A DNA stretch of 64,000 nucleotides from Bombardia bombarda (lineage: Eukaryota; Ascomycota; Sordariomycetes; Sordariales; Lasiosphaeriaceae), in the NCBI GenBank assembly GCA_030512295.1, contig JAULSR010000002.1, positions 7,812,001 to 7,876,000 on the forward strand, read 5' to 3'. The translations under genes were made by a program, and so were the position numbers. Below, piece by piece: positions 11,986 through 23,225 of this stretch. The number at the start of each line of letters is the position of its first letter. The first letter of the stretch is position 1. Below the pieces are notes generated by a model that worked only from the letters and a program-made list of their open reading frames with translations, had not been told where the DNA came from and searched no databases.

Positions 11986-12225
11986 TATAAGAGAAGGCAG
12001 GTACGCCTAATCAAGGTGGTCACAATGAAGACAACTAGGAAGGCGAGCAATAACTAGTATTAGCGTAAGACTTTAACCTAGCCCTCGTAACGGAAGGTGG
12101 GCGAGGGCCGCTGCTTATATACAAAGATGGTGGGATAACTAGCATATCTTTGGGGACGCTTTTGGCATGTGCTTGAGCACGTGTTTGGGGATGTCTTTGG
12201 GGATGTTTTTGGGGATGTCCTTATA
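11986..12225 (-). repeat. 3' LTR of the little-eroded fragment
   Basis: A 240-bp LTR in reverse complement, TATAAGAG at the left and CCTTATA at the right (both ends with one RIP-type change). The U3 part near 12140-12220 contains repeated GGGGATGTC(C/T)TT-like units, a tandem array in a different arrangement from the other LTRs. Confidence 0.85.
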
Positions 12226-12275
12226 ATTATCCCCCCCCCGTAGGTCGACGTCCTCGTCGACCCGGCCTTCCTCTT

Positions 12276-13037
12276 CTAGTCGTTCCACTTCCTATGCCTT
12301 TGTTTTGCTTTCTTCTCGTATCTCTGGAGCACCTTTTGTGCGTTGGCCAAGTGTTCCCTAGGTTCCCAGGTGTTGTACTTAGCGGGCCATCCTGCCCACT
12401 TGACTAGGAGCCTTCTTTGCTCTCCCTCATCCTTGTGCTCCACGATGTCTTCTACTTCCCACTCTTCTTCTCCTTCGACCAGCTCTGGTAGTGGTAGCAC
12501 CTTCTGTCCCTCGGCCACTGACCACTTCTCCAACAGGGAGACAGGGAAGACGTCATGGAGTCGGGCATACTTGGCCGGTAGCCGGATCCTATATGCCTAC
12601 GTGCCGATCCTCTCGGTGACCTTGACCGGGATGAATCTTGGTGCCAGCTTCCTTCCGGTTTTGAAGCGGAAGTTCTGTGTGGAGAGTCCAACTGTCTCCC
12701 CTATTTCGAACTCAATCCACTGGTGCCGTGCGTCGTAGTACTTTTTCTGCGAGTCTACGGCCTTCTGCCAGTGGTGGTACATCTTTTCCCTTAGGTGGGT
12801 TAGCTTGCTCAGCCGTTCATGAACCCCTTGCACCTTCAGCTGTGCCGAAGGTACGTAATCTGCCATTCGAGGGTGGTAGCCGTATAACGCCTCAAACGGG
12901 CTTGTACCGATAGTCATATGTACGCTATTGTTATACGCGAACTCGGCTTCAGGGAGCAGTGGCGCCCACTGGGCCTCTTCATCGGCGAAGCACCTTAAAT
13001 AGTGCTGCAGGCTCTGGTGCGTTCGTTCTGACTGGCC
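12276..13037 (-). pseudogene. Integrase C-terminus plus chromodomain, one nonsense codon
   Basis: The minus-strand frame 13037-12600 encodes an integrase C-terminal region (Y-N-N-S near its start, then the GETV and LAPRFIPVKV stretches). It stops at a TAG (12597-12599) and continues in the same frame to 12276 as a chromodomain, recognisable by E-W-E-V-E-D-I, L-V-K-W-A-G-W and N-T-W-E-P. In the plus-strand copy the equivalent codon is TAA, also closed. The change fits CpA to TpA, the RIP signature. In chromoviruses the chromodomain at the integrase tail directs insertion to marked chromatin. The 5' part of pol is missing, so this fragment is not functional. Confidence 0.8.
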
Positions 13038-14539
13038 ATATGGTATCATTTATCTTTTCGGTCTCGGTGTATTCAGGCAGCGTCATCGTGTGTTGGAGAG
13101 GATGGCCTGGCTGTCTCCGTTCCGTGGCCATTTCCCGAGCGTAGTCGCGTATGGATCCAAGGCACAGCCGTAGCATAATCGCGCTCTTATCTGTGTCCGA
13201 GAAGCCAAAGCTGCCCTCGAACAAGGCCTCAAAGGATGCGTCGTCCTTAGGAATCCATCTCCATGCCCTCTCCGCTAGCTGAAAAAGGTGCTCAGTACGA
13301 AAGCCGCATGCGCTGCAATAGTCCGACGGGATCCCCCTTGAGGGTTCTATATCGATGGGTTTTGCGGGTCTTGCCCGGGGATCTTGCAACCGTCCGTGGC
13401 CGTGAACTTTACGGCTATCGCTTCCCAGTGTCGAATCTCGTCGGCTTTGTGGACGGACCAGCTCTTGCTGATTAGCGCCAGGACTCTTGGCTAACGTGGG
13501 GATGAGTGGCTTGCGGAGAGGTTTCGTCATAGTCATGTTGCCGGGCTCATCTTTGGATGTCGGTAACGGACTCCGCCTTTCAGGCCTCCTCTTGTCGAGA
13601 GGGTGGGCAGCACGGCCAGCCGGCGTGCTGCTGTGAACGGCCCTTAGCCTTGGTCGTTTGGCCGTTCGTGCACCACTGCTGTCCTTTATGGCGTCCCCGT
13701 CCGCGTAGATTTCTACGTAGAGCCTTTTTTGCGGCGCAGGTTTTTCGGGGCCTAGCTGGTCATGGCTTGACTTGGTGGCGACGGTGTTAACCCTTGTTGA
13801 CTTGCGCGGGCCGCTCGGTGCATTGCTTACTGTCGGTAGCGGTGTCTCGGGAGGGCTGGTCTCACGCTGAGACGTTTGTTCGGTGGGTTGCGGGGAGGGA
13901 CGCTGAACGCAAAATGGAGCAGGTGCGGAAACGGAGATGCGCTTATCTGCGTTGTTGGTAATCTCGGAAATTGATGTCTGGGGTTCTGTGGTATTCGTCA
14001 TGCTCCGTACATTTGTGTTGTCGTGTTGCCCGGGTATCCCTGTGTCGGTATATCGCCCCGTATCACGACAGTGTTGTTCAGCCTCAACCTCGTGAGCGCT
14101 GGGCCGAGCCTTGCCCTGCCCGTTTTGATGAGTGGGGCTTGAACTCTGGACCCCAGTTGTCGCTGCTGGAGCGATTTGGCACAGGGCTTGGGGCGGAAGT
14201 GACCCCGTCTGCAAGAGCTGAAGCCATTCCTTCGCAAGCTCCGGTAGGATTAATGAAGGAGTTGTAATGAGATTCAATGCTCTCCTCGGAGCTGAGAAGT
14301 GAAGCTCGTGCTGCCCAGAAAACTCTGGAATGGGCTGGGCTGACACATTGTCGATATTATAGGCCGTGATCGCTTCACCTGTAAATCCAAGTCAGCTCGT
14401 CCAACAATCTTAGCTAGGTCCTGCTCTCACCTTTACTGCCTGTCAGGGATGGCTGCCCCGTAATAAGCTTAAGTGGCGGATAAACTTCGTCGCTCCAACC
14501 CTCTCTAGCCAGGGATAAGGGCGTCAAAGCCGTTGCCAT
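12979..14539 (-). pseudogene. Unrecognised host gene truncated by the gypsy fragment
   Basis: Minus-strand model: exon 1 14539-14431, intron 14430-14379 (52 bp, GTGAGA start, TTACAG end, GCTGAC-like branch site), exon 2 14378 to the breakpoint at about 13039. The phases agree and give about 480 codons. After the breakpoint the frame runs 20 codons into element sequence and stops at 12979. The N-terminal part contains a stretch around EVYPPLKLITG; the middle is low-complexity, Pro/Ser/Thr-rich with basic patches; the C-terminal part has YCSACGF and Trp/Leu-rich sequence, ordered but unknown to me. In the exon-1 region a second open frame (start 14577) overlaps and stops just before the conserved-looking part, so the start or a frameshift there is uncertain. 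No function is proposed. Confidence 0.55.
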
Positions 14540-15406
14540 CCAGTCTTCGTTGTAACTCAGGCATTCGTCGCTCCATTAGCGCCGAGGAGGTCAATCTGGC
14601 TGCAGCTATCGAATCCAAACATTTGATCTCCTAAGAATCGTGAGCGGAGGGGTTGGCTTCTAAGGAATTATCTCCCAGGACATACCTAGCACATGGCTCA
14701 CATCGCCGACTACGCCGCTCGGAGGAATATGACTGTTCTGGGTTGGTGTCGCTTCAGTTTTATGCGGACTGAGCAGTTGCGTGGTTGGGTCGGCTTTGAA
14801 CCTCGCTCTCGAGGCACTACGTTTGGACAGTCTTTTAGGGGGTGGTTTAAAGTTGAGTAATCCTATCCCAGGTCGCGTTGTCGGTGGGAAGATCATCTGG
14901 GGAACCCTTAGAGGCGGCCAGGCTTTTGAATCCTGGCTCCAGCTTTCGTCGAGATGGCAGGAAGTGCGGCGGGGGCCGGGGATATATACCCCAGGAACGG
15001 TCGTCGGAGCTGACTGGACAAGCTCGGGCCGTCTCACTGACAAGCAGCCCATGAGAGGATCCTGGCAGGGATTAAAATCTGGGTTAAGCCCAAAACAAAG
15101 CGACGCTAGCCGCTTAAGCATGCTCCTCTCCTCCTCCAGCTCCCTGTTCCCTGTCGCTGTCGCTGCCGGAGGTCCATCAATCCCGCCGCCAAGACCCTAC
15201 CTCGCCTGCCTGACCCGCTGTGAAAAGTTTCGAGATCGCCAGCCTAGAACTAGAAGTCTAATCGCTCAAACATTGCGCCGACACCAAAGTATTTTCTAGA
15301 GCTTCGTTTGTGCTTCCGTAACCCGGACCCATTCGCTTTCGCGTGGCTAGCACCCTGCAGGTCCCACTCCCGTTGCCGGACCTGAAGCTTCATTCAACAT
15401 TTCAAT
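14540..15406. other. Intergenic, no supported gene
   Basis: Open frames of 150-170 codons exist on both strands (14660-15121 minus, 14781-15299 plus) but overlap each other, show no domain and have mixed codon quality. The stretch probably holds the divergent promoters of the truncated gene and the gene starting at 15407. Confidence 0.5.
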
Positions 15407-16582
15407 ATGGCGTCTTCTTTCTCGACGGGTATCGGCTCCCACTTCCTGCTGGTGGTGCAGCGGGCGCCGTGCAGGCAATGCGCATCACAATCAACAGCAA
15501 CAACAGCAGCCCGCTCCATACTCTCCCGTACCTCTCGTCTATCCTCCCCGTCCCGGACATGGACGACGACGACGACGACAACGACAACGCCCTCGGCGGC
15601 GCGCTTCTTCCAGACGACCACCCGGGCCAGGGTGCGAGTAGTGCCTACTACTACTGGAACCACCACCACAACAAAACTGTCCCCTAAACCGACGACACCG
15701 AGATCATCATCAGCCAAACCGGCACCAAACTCCAAGCCTCTTCCTCCAAAAACCACCACCACCACAATCACCAGGGCCCAGCCCCCCTCCTACGCCGAGC
15801 AGCTCGCCGCCAAGGGCCGCACCCTCCTCTACGAGGCCCCCTCCCACTTCTGGTTCCGCACCTCGTCCTTCATGTCGGGCGCCTTCTGCGTCTCCTACAC
15901 CGTCTACCAGTACTGGGCCATCTACCTGCACCCCCCCGAGGGCCTCTACTGGTGGATCCCCAACGCCTTCGCCGTCATCTGCGTCTTCATGGTCGGCATG
16001 GGCGGCTATTTCGTCCACGGCACCCGCCGCATCGTCCGCTCCATCGAGGCCGTCCCCGCCCGCATGGTCAAGATGGCCGCGACAGGAGCCTCCTCCGGCG
16101 CCGCCACCACCACCACCACCACCCCGCGCGCCTCAGACCTCGCCCGCCGGAGCCCCGTTTACATCGAGGTTACCACCCGCCGCGTCCTGCCCTTCCTCCC
16201 GCCCAAGAAGATGCTCTACAGGCCAGACGAGATCCAGCTGCCCTTCCGCATGCAGGGCGTCCTCGAGGGCGCCCGGCTCCGCCAGCTGCAGATGGAGCAG
16301 CCAAAGAGCCTGCTCGCCCAGGTCCGCGCCGCCAGGGCCAAGCAGGAGCAGATCGAGAAGGAGAGGAAGCACACGCTTGACCACATCATGACGGCCCCGT
16401 TTAGAGATTTTGCAAAGGTTGTTGGCACCGCGGCCAGGGGTATGCAGCGCGCCTTCAACAGGGAAGGATTCACCAAGCTCAAGCTCAAGGACACCGAGTA
16501 CAAGCTGGACGTCAGCGGTGGCTGGGCTCTGGACGACGGACGAGCCCTCGACAGGCTGCTTACGGTGAAGCAGCGCCGTTAA
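15407..16582 (+). CDS. Predicted mitochondrial inner-membrane protein, possibly Mrx15/TMEM223-like
   Basis: A single-exon frame of 391 residues. The N-terminus (1-130) is rich in Arg, Ser, Thr and Ala with almost no acidic residues, as expected of a mitochondrial targeting peptide plus a Thr-rich linker (uninterrupted Thr runs at about 53-61). The folded part starts near residue 128 and has two hydrophobic helices at about 152-172 and 181-203 separated by a short loop (HPPEGLYWW), a pattern like TMEM223/yeast Mrx15, a mitoribosome-associated inner-membrane protein. The C-terminal half is basic and helical (QVRAARAKQEQIEKERKHT). The Mrx15 link is inference from topology and remembered family features. 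It converges on the CoA-transferase gene; stops are 558 bp apart. Confidence 0.85.
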   Translation: MASSFSTGIGSHFLLVVQRAPCRQCASQSTATTAARSILSRTSRLSSPSRTWTTTTTTTTTPSAARFFQTTTRARVRVVPTTTGTTTTTKLSPKPTTPRSSSAKPAPNSKPLPPKTTTTTITRAQPPSYAEQLAAKGRTLLYEAPSHFWFRTSSFMSGAFCVSYTVYQYWAIYLHPPEGLYWWIPNAFAVICVFMVGMGGYFVHGTRRIVRSIEAVPARMVKMAATGASSGAATTTTTTPRASDLARRSPVYIEVTTRRVLPFLPPKKMLYRPDEIQLPFRMQGVLEGARLRQLQMEQPKSLLAQVRAARAKQEQIEKERKHTLDHIMTAPFRDFAKVVGTAARGMQRAFNREGFTKLKLKDTEYKLDVSGGWALDDGRALDRLLTVKQRR

Positions 16583-17140
16583 AGGGGGTTTGCTCTTCAT
16601 GACGCCCTACCTACCTACCTGGCTCGCGTTGCCGAGTCAGTAGTATGCAGTTTCTGAAATTGCCTTGTATTTTTTACTGTGTATATATGTGTACTAAAAA
16701 CAGTCAACAGTGTGTCTCGAGTGGCAACCTGATCGATTGTGTATAAACATACAATGTAGTATAGTATAATCTGTACTTATTCTCTCCGAGGACCAATCTA
16801 TTTCCAGCCCACACTGATCATTTTCAGATCACCCCTTTTGCCGCTTTATTCACACATGTTGTTTAACTCACATGACAAATGTAACAAATGGCAATACAAT
16901 GCATCATTTGTTATCCATCATGAATGCTGTGCTTGTTTTGCATTTCATGCCCCTTTTTCAACGCCAGTACTATCAAATCAAGTCGCTAAAAACCCTGCTG
17001 CCAACCACATACATTTCCACTCTCCGCTCGATCGGGCGGTAAAAGCACGAAGCCCCCCATTTCACCTCGCATCCCTCTTAAAACTGCGTTCTTAAAAACA
17101 TCAGCAATCTCTCATCCCATTCCACCCCCACCGCCCCCTC
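16583..17140. other. Convergent 3' intergenic region
   Basis: AT-richer sequence between two stop codons facing each other. It presumably holds both 3' UTRs; there is no open frame worth reporting. Confidence 0.6.
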
Positions 17141-18961
17141 TCATAGAGCAGCCGTAAACGTCGGCCGAATCTCCTCATCCCCAGCACCCATCAACTCATC
17201 CTCTTCCCACCCCTCCCAGCCAGGCGAGTCGAACCCATTCGGCCGCGAAGGCCTCACATGCCCCACCCTCAGCCCGCGCACATTGATTGCCTCCCGCGGC
17301 CACGTCAGATCCGCGCCGAACCCCGTGCTCCAGCTCCGATGCACCATCTCCTCGCCAAACAAGTGCGGCGACAGCCGCTTCAGACTGAGTAGTGCCCGCT
17401 TGCTCACCTCGTCGACCGAGTCGCTGTGCCTGAGCGCAAAGAAGTCGGCGTCGTGTACCTTCCTCAGCCGCTCCTGCTCCTTAGTCGGGAGCGGGCCCAG
17501 GTTCATCACAAACATGTCATACTGGCACAAGCTGGTGCGGCAGAGCCAGGACCCGCCCTCCGTCGCCCGACGATACAACCCCGTCATGGCCGCCACGCAG
17601 CCCAGTGCGCCGGTGCCATAATCCGACATGGGAAACGGCGGCACCACCGGCTCCTCCAGGCCCATAAACCTGCCCTGCGCCCACGCCACCCCCGTCACGC
17701 AGTCGGCGATTTGCTGCCAACCCGGCCTGTCGGCCCATTCGGCACCTGGCACGCCCATTCCTCCAAAGCAGTCCTCGGCCACATAGACAAAACCACGACC
17801 GCGACACCGGGCCAGGTCAGCCAGGACATCCGGGCCATAGCCGAGGCGGCTGAGAGCCCCCGGGCGGTAGCCATCGATGAGAACGTCGGCGTCGGCAAGC
17901 AGCGCGTCAAACACATCCCGGTCGGCCATGTTACGCAGGTCGAGTGCGGTGGTGTGCTTGCCAGTGTTGACATCGACTTGGAAGAACGGTACATCTGGGA
18001 GATGTGGAGACGTCACTTTCAGCACCGTGGCACCATGTGCAGCCAGAGAGCGCCCAATGGTTGGGCCGGCAATGATGCGGCACAGCTCGAGGACCTTTAT
18101 GCCACGTAGAGCGTAGTGGGGATCACGAGAGTAGCCGGATCCAAAAGAATCGAAGGGTACACAAGGTGTATCCGTTTCGGTAGCAGTCACCGTTAGTGGA
18201 GGCAGTGACGAAAGCGCCATTCCGTGTGATGTGCGACGAAACTTGCTCCACGTTAATGCGGGGATCCCAGCCTGTTTGTGTAACTGATTGTTCTTTTCGA
18301 GTTCTGGAATTGTGAACCGTTTCACAGCTCTTTCTATCGTATTGATGCAGTCGCGGTAGCCTGTCAGTTTTGGTTCATAAGGGGCCAGACCAAGCATTTT
18401 GAGTGTCGAACTGGCGTCTAGTGAACCGTGTATGTGGTAATATTCGCCAGGATTTTTGGTCTCGTACAAGTTGGCCGAAAGCCGACGATAGAGCACGGAT
18501 TGTGCCTGATTCAAATCTGTGTCTTTAAAGCTGTTAGGGTGCTTGTTTCAATGACCAGAGACGATTATCTTTTGATCTAACTTACCAGGTATCTTGCTCT
18601 TAACATCGGGATTTCCTTTATCCATTCCATCGATTGTACATATGTACGCCGACAACAAGAAGCACGCTGTCTTGTCGAGATCCACCTCTATCGACCTACG
18701 ATCTCCGCCATATCTGAGATCTGCGATGGCGGCAGCAGCACAAGCCTCGGCAGCTTTGATGGCCACGGTAGCATCTTGTTCCTTCAAAGGTGAAGGAAAA
18801 TGCACCATGTCTCCGTTCGGGGACGTGGAGGTGAAGGTGACATTCTCAACGTGCCGAAAGAATTCCTCAGGGAATTCTCTCTTGCATGTTACCAACAGGG
18901 CCCGAAGGGCTTCCGCCGCTCCGTCAATGACAGAGTAATGTGAAGTACGGCCAATATCCAT
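17141..18961 (-). CDS. CaiB/BaiF-family (class III) CoA-transferase
   Basis: Exon 1 18961-18586, intron 18585-18523 (63 bp, GTAAGT start), exon 2 18522-17141; intron phase 1 joins correctly, giving 585 residues. The second half carries the family core: LRGIKVLELCRIIAGP, the Rossmann-like stretch AAHGATVLKV, the D-V-N-T-G-K turn before a long ALDL strand, and DVLIDGYRPGALSRLGYG. The N-terminal 120-residue part (AIKAAEACAAAAIADLRYG) also resembles a CaiB half, so the protein has the two-part form seen in fungal members. Class III enzymes move CoA between carboxylates (for example formyl-, succinyl- or racemase-type reactions). The substrate cannot be told here and I did not place the catalytic Asp with confidence. 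It diverges from the Zn2Cys6 gene across 4.3 kb. Confidence 0.9.
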
Positions 18962-21900
18962 GATCGAAAGTGTTAAAAACGAAGCTTGAAACTTTGAAGT
19001 AAAAGATAAAGTATGTTGATATGACCAGTCCCTTTACATGACCAGTTCCTTCTTATATACGTAACCTGCTCACGACTCTCTGAATCAAGGCTGCCTTCTA
19101 GAGGGATCGTGTCACTGCCAGCCAGGCCGGATCTATCGGGGGCGAATGTCATGCAATCAATATTTCCCTTCCGCCGTCCATACAAGCTGTCTCCCTTGCG
19201 TCACTGCATCACTATATCCCGGCCGTGATCCACAAGCTTGGGTAAACCCGCAGGAAATGGGGATCACCAGGAAGGAGAAAGCTGTACTGTACCAACGGCA
19301 CGTGGGACTGACATGGAAGGTGGGATAGGTTGCCAAATCGAGGCGGCACATGTCATTCCGGGCTCCCTAGCTCCTTATTCTCCACCACAAATTGGGGGAG
19401 GAGCGGGGAGCGGGGACTCGGGAGACGGTGGGGGGACGAGGCTGAGATGAGCCATGTCCTGCCCGGTTGGAGCAGGTGTGTCCTTTCCCGACTCTCAACA
19501 TGGCTAGCCCAGTCTCCTGCGAGGCTGGCAAGGCAATTGCGGCGGCATCCAAGACGAGGACCGCCAGCCAGCCAGCGTGCTGAATTTCACGTCTTCGATG
19601 TGGGATGGGTAATATGAGGGGAACCTGGCTCCATGACAGCGCCAGAAGGCAACCGGTGATCTCCGGTGCATCATCACGGGGTCCTCGAGGACCACGCAGT
19701 GCCAAGTGACCGGGACGGGCTGCGGAAGCAAGCGAAGGCCGCTCTTATCTCGGGAAGATGTCATTGGCAGAGCCGGTTGCACAAGGATTATTCGTAGCGC
19801 ATCGTGAACGCGCGGGGGGACTCCTGTACTCCGCAATCCAAGATACCCCGGTACTCCCAAGACCTATTATTATGCGGGGTTGCTGTACGCCAGCTTCGTT
19901 CTGGAATCCGGGGACGAACACTGACTGAGCAAGCAAGCCTTCCCAGGCAGGTGCTGTTTGACCAGGACCCCCTTCTTGGCACCGAATGTTTCGTCAGACT
20001 GCGGTCGTGACTCGTGCATGACGGGAAGTAGAGGCGCCGACTGGATGAAAGCTCAGGTCAACGGCATGCCGGTCAGACGTGCTTCAATGCGGCAAGGGGG
20101 CCCGGGACGCGGGGCACTGCGTGATGCCCATCCATCGGCAGACGCTGACGGCAACCACGGCATAGGCAAACAAGAATAAGGCAACCCTCGGACGAGGCAA
20201 TTGCTGTTTTGGCTTTGTCCTTTGGCCGACGACACGACCACAATCGTTTCCGATGGTCCAGTCCCCGCTCACGCTCTGGGATTTCAGTTTCTGCACCACG
20301 TACTTTCGCACTGTTTGTTGCGCAGTGGCGGCTGGATCTGCAGTGTGCTCTGTACTGTGTAGGAAGAGCTCTATTGAAAGAAGTCAGCTGGCTTGTAAAT
20401 CCAGTCCGCATTTGGTTTGTGTTACCATGGGCTTTCTTTTCCCTGGGTTCGTCCACTCAGCGTGGACGTCTTGGAGGCATGCGCCATGGTTGACGGGTCT
20501 TGGGCTGCACGGGGACGGGGTCTAGAGGTGTCTGGCGCGGCGCAGACTGTGGGAAAACAAATGCCGCCATCGCCGGCGTGGCCCCTCTGGAGAACAAATA
20601 TGCTCAAGAGCGACGGTGGTAGCACCAGTTCGAGTGATCAATAAAAAACACAGCAATGGCCTTGATTTGCTGGAATCAGCCTGCCGGGGAAAGCGACCTG
20701 CGTGTGACCTGCAGCATGTTTGGCGAGATGGCGGAAGATCCTTGTGGCCAACTGGGCCGATGGTTTATGTTGAGAAGGAGAGGGAGGTGGCAATGTGCAA
20801 TTTCCAAATTCCCCGGCCGTCGCTTGGCGGCAACAGGTAAACATGGAAGGGAAGGCAGCACCTCGAGGCAGCGCCTTCCATGTGGGTGCATGGGTGCGTG
20901 TCGAAGTCGAAGTCGAAGTCGAAGTCGAAGTGGGTGTCGTGCCTTCCAGCAGCCATCCCGTCAGTCATCAGGTGGATGGATGCAGCAGCATGTCTGCCCG
21001 GAGCTAGGTAGGTGAGGTAGGTGCCATCTTCGCTTCGTTCTTCAGGCTTCTGTTCCACTTCGATGCAGAGGGCTTCCGCTAGAGTAGTGCGGGGGTCACC
21101 TGGTCTAGGTGCATTATCCGATGGGTTCAGGACGCTGCCGCTGGGGCAGGAAGAGGTGCTCCTGCCCTGTCTGCAGTCTGCACAGTATTCGAGGCAGGTA
21201 GGTCGGTCGGTCGATTGACAGGTGGATAGGCAAAGCAAGGCAGGTACGAAGGGCGATAAAAGTAGGTTCGTGTCTTGAATGTTCCATGATGACGGAGAGT
21301 TCCTTCCATGTCTTCGGGGTTCAAGGGACGAAATAAGTCTAGGTTCGAGTTCATCTGCGTGAAATCCCAACTCCTTTTGGATTTCCCTACAGCCATGGAC
21401 CCGACCTCATCAAACCCCGCAATTTCGATCCCGCTCGAGAGTGAACACACAAGCACAGAGACACGCAGACAGGCAGACACACCCCTCAGGGCGATGTACC
21501 ACGCAGCACAAAAACATTCGGGCCTCTCGGCCCACGACTCCACACCGGCCGGCCTCCAGTTCTACGTCTGTGCTGCAGAATGCAGAGGTGAGAGGTGAGA
21601 GGTTACAGATTTATGGCGGCTTGCAGCTTTGCACCGTTTGTGGGCAACCAACAACCCAGCCATGAAGTTGCCAGCCCAGGGCAGATCTGATCATCCAACG
21701 GCCCAATGCCGGGCAGACAGACAAACTCGAGGCGGTTCATGTGAAGGGTGCCGGCCGTCAATGACACCTTCCATTACCTCTGGCGGGACGCGAGCCCCGC
21801 GTGCCGTGGTTTGTCGTTCGTGGCTCCAGCCTCCCTGGCAGTTTGGCACACACACCTCGATACCTAGCATGAGGCCTAGCATGAGGTGATGCCTTTCCAT

Positions 21901-23225
21901 GCTTGACGCGAGCCAGCGGGATGTATGCGAGCGGGGCGGGGTTGGTTCATCTCGCTGCCCGCTGCTGCCCGGGCGGCCAAACTAGGCAATAATACGATGC
22001 TCCTCCTATGTGCCTGTCCCCTGTGGCCACAGACCACGAGTTGAGGCTTTCATGTTGGGCACGGGTTGTTTGTTAGTTGCTGCTTGACGCCTCCCCCCTC
22101 GTCTCCCTGCATGGGGCCTTTTTCTTTCTTTTACCTGCGAGCTCCTGACTCGTCGCATGCAGCTGCTGCTTGCTGATGAATAACAGTGGATGGGGTGGCC
22201 ATCGCCATATGTTGCCCGAGTACTTGCTGCTCGTGTTCTTGTTGCTGGGGCTCAAAGCAAAGAGCTGTCGGGACACTCGGTCACTGCGTATCGCGCATCG
22301 CGTACAGTACCATGGGCGTGTTAACACACAACTGACTGACTATGACAACTACCTTACCCTGCCCGCCGCGACCTGCCCACGACCTCCCTTGGCCTGCCCT
22401 GGCCTGTCCTGTCTGCCTCAAGCTTGCGCACGCTACCCCAGAGCAGATCTTGGGTTGGCTTGGGCATAAAAAGCACATCTCGCATGCCGACGGGGATTGA
22501 TTATCGAAGCCGCCTTAAGTCGACAGCATCCAGCAGGGGTTAGTTGTGTGGCCGGCTTCTTTCTTACTACGTCCTCAACACCCCCGCCCCATATCCGACG
22601 AACGATCTCCCGTTTTCTTAATCGTTTTCCCCTCCCTTTTTCTGCTCCCTAGTTGTTTGTGGCCTCGTGTTGGCGCTGGTGCTGGTGAGACAGTTCCAAA
22701 GCAGTAACCCCAGCTGTCACAGCCTTTGGTGTCTCCCCGAGCCCCTAAACAAGTCCACGAGCCGGAGACGAGCACGGCATATCGGATCGTGCCACCAGGT
22801 GCCCGGCACTAAGTCTAGGCCCAGCAACGCTGCCGAAGCCGGGCGACACTACGTACATCTTCCGACAACCCACTCACTACCTGCCTACCTATTCCCGGCC
22901 CTGCTGCCGACATCCACCTGTCTTTGTTGTGCATCATCCGCTCCGTCTGGCCCCAAACCCGCCGCGGCGTCGCTTCCGATCGCACTAGGAGGGGCCCTCC
23001 ACCACGCGAGACCTGAACCTGACCTCACCTTCGGCTCGTGCTGCCTGCCCTTGCGCTGCTGTCGCACACCTACCGCTGCTGCTGCTTGCTGCTGCTGTCT
23101 ATGCCAGCCAGGACAAGCTTTTGACGGGAGCCCTGCCACTTGCGACTGCCGTCGTCACTATCTGGTACCCGATGGCGGGGCGCCAAAGCCCATCATCTTC
23201 TCCAGCCAGCTGACCCCTCTCCGCC
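18962..23225. other. 4.3-kb gene-free stretch
   Basis: Only short overlapping frames occur, none with a domain. The longest (20765-21370, minus) contains a Phe-Asp repeat that is just the (TCGAAG)5 array at 20901-20930 read in reverse. The right end (about 22550-23225) is pyrimidine- and CTG-rich and is probably the 5' leader/promoter of the regulator gene. Palindromic TAGGTAGG/CCTACCTA words are scattered through it. Confidence 0.5.
20901..20930. repeat. (TCGAAG)5 microsatellite
   Basis: Five perfect tandem copies of a hexamer in intergenic DNA. It may vary between strains. Confidence 0.95.

Larger units (their letters stand above)
11986..13039 (-). mobile_element. Little-eroded 3' fragment of the gypsy element
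   Basis: On the minus strand this reads, from right to left, integrase C-terminal region, chromodomain, polypurine tract (C-run at 12231-12239 on the plus strand) and a 3' LTR (11986-12225). Similarity to the full-length element stops at about 13039, where host coding sequence begins, so the 5' part of this copy is missing. Unlike the neighbouring copies it keeps normal GC content and two long reading frames. Confidence 0.88.

Noticed and set aside
1..12230. CRISPR-like or satellite array in the AT-rich block
   Set aside because: The repeated units are LTRs and U3 12-mers of one retrotransposon family, with target duplications. There is no spacer-repeat pattern.
14660..15299. Overlapping 153- and 172-codon frames on opposite strands
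   Set aside because: Neither has domain content or a supporting splice pattern. The sequence fits a promoter region.
20765..21370. 201-codon minus-strand frame with a Phe-Asp repeat
   Set aside because: The repeat is the (TCGAAG)5 microsatellite translated; the rest has no domain and overlaps other frames.
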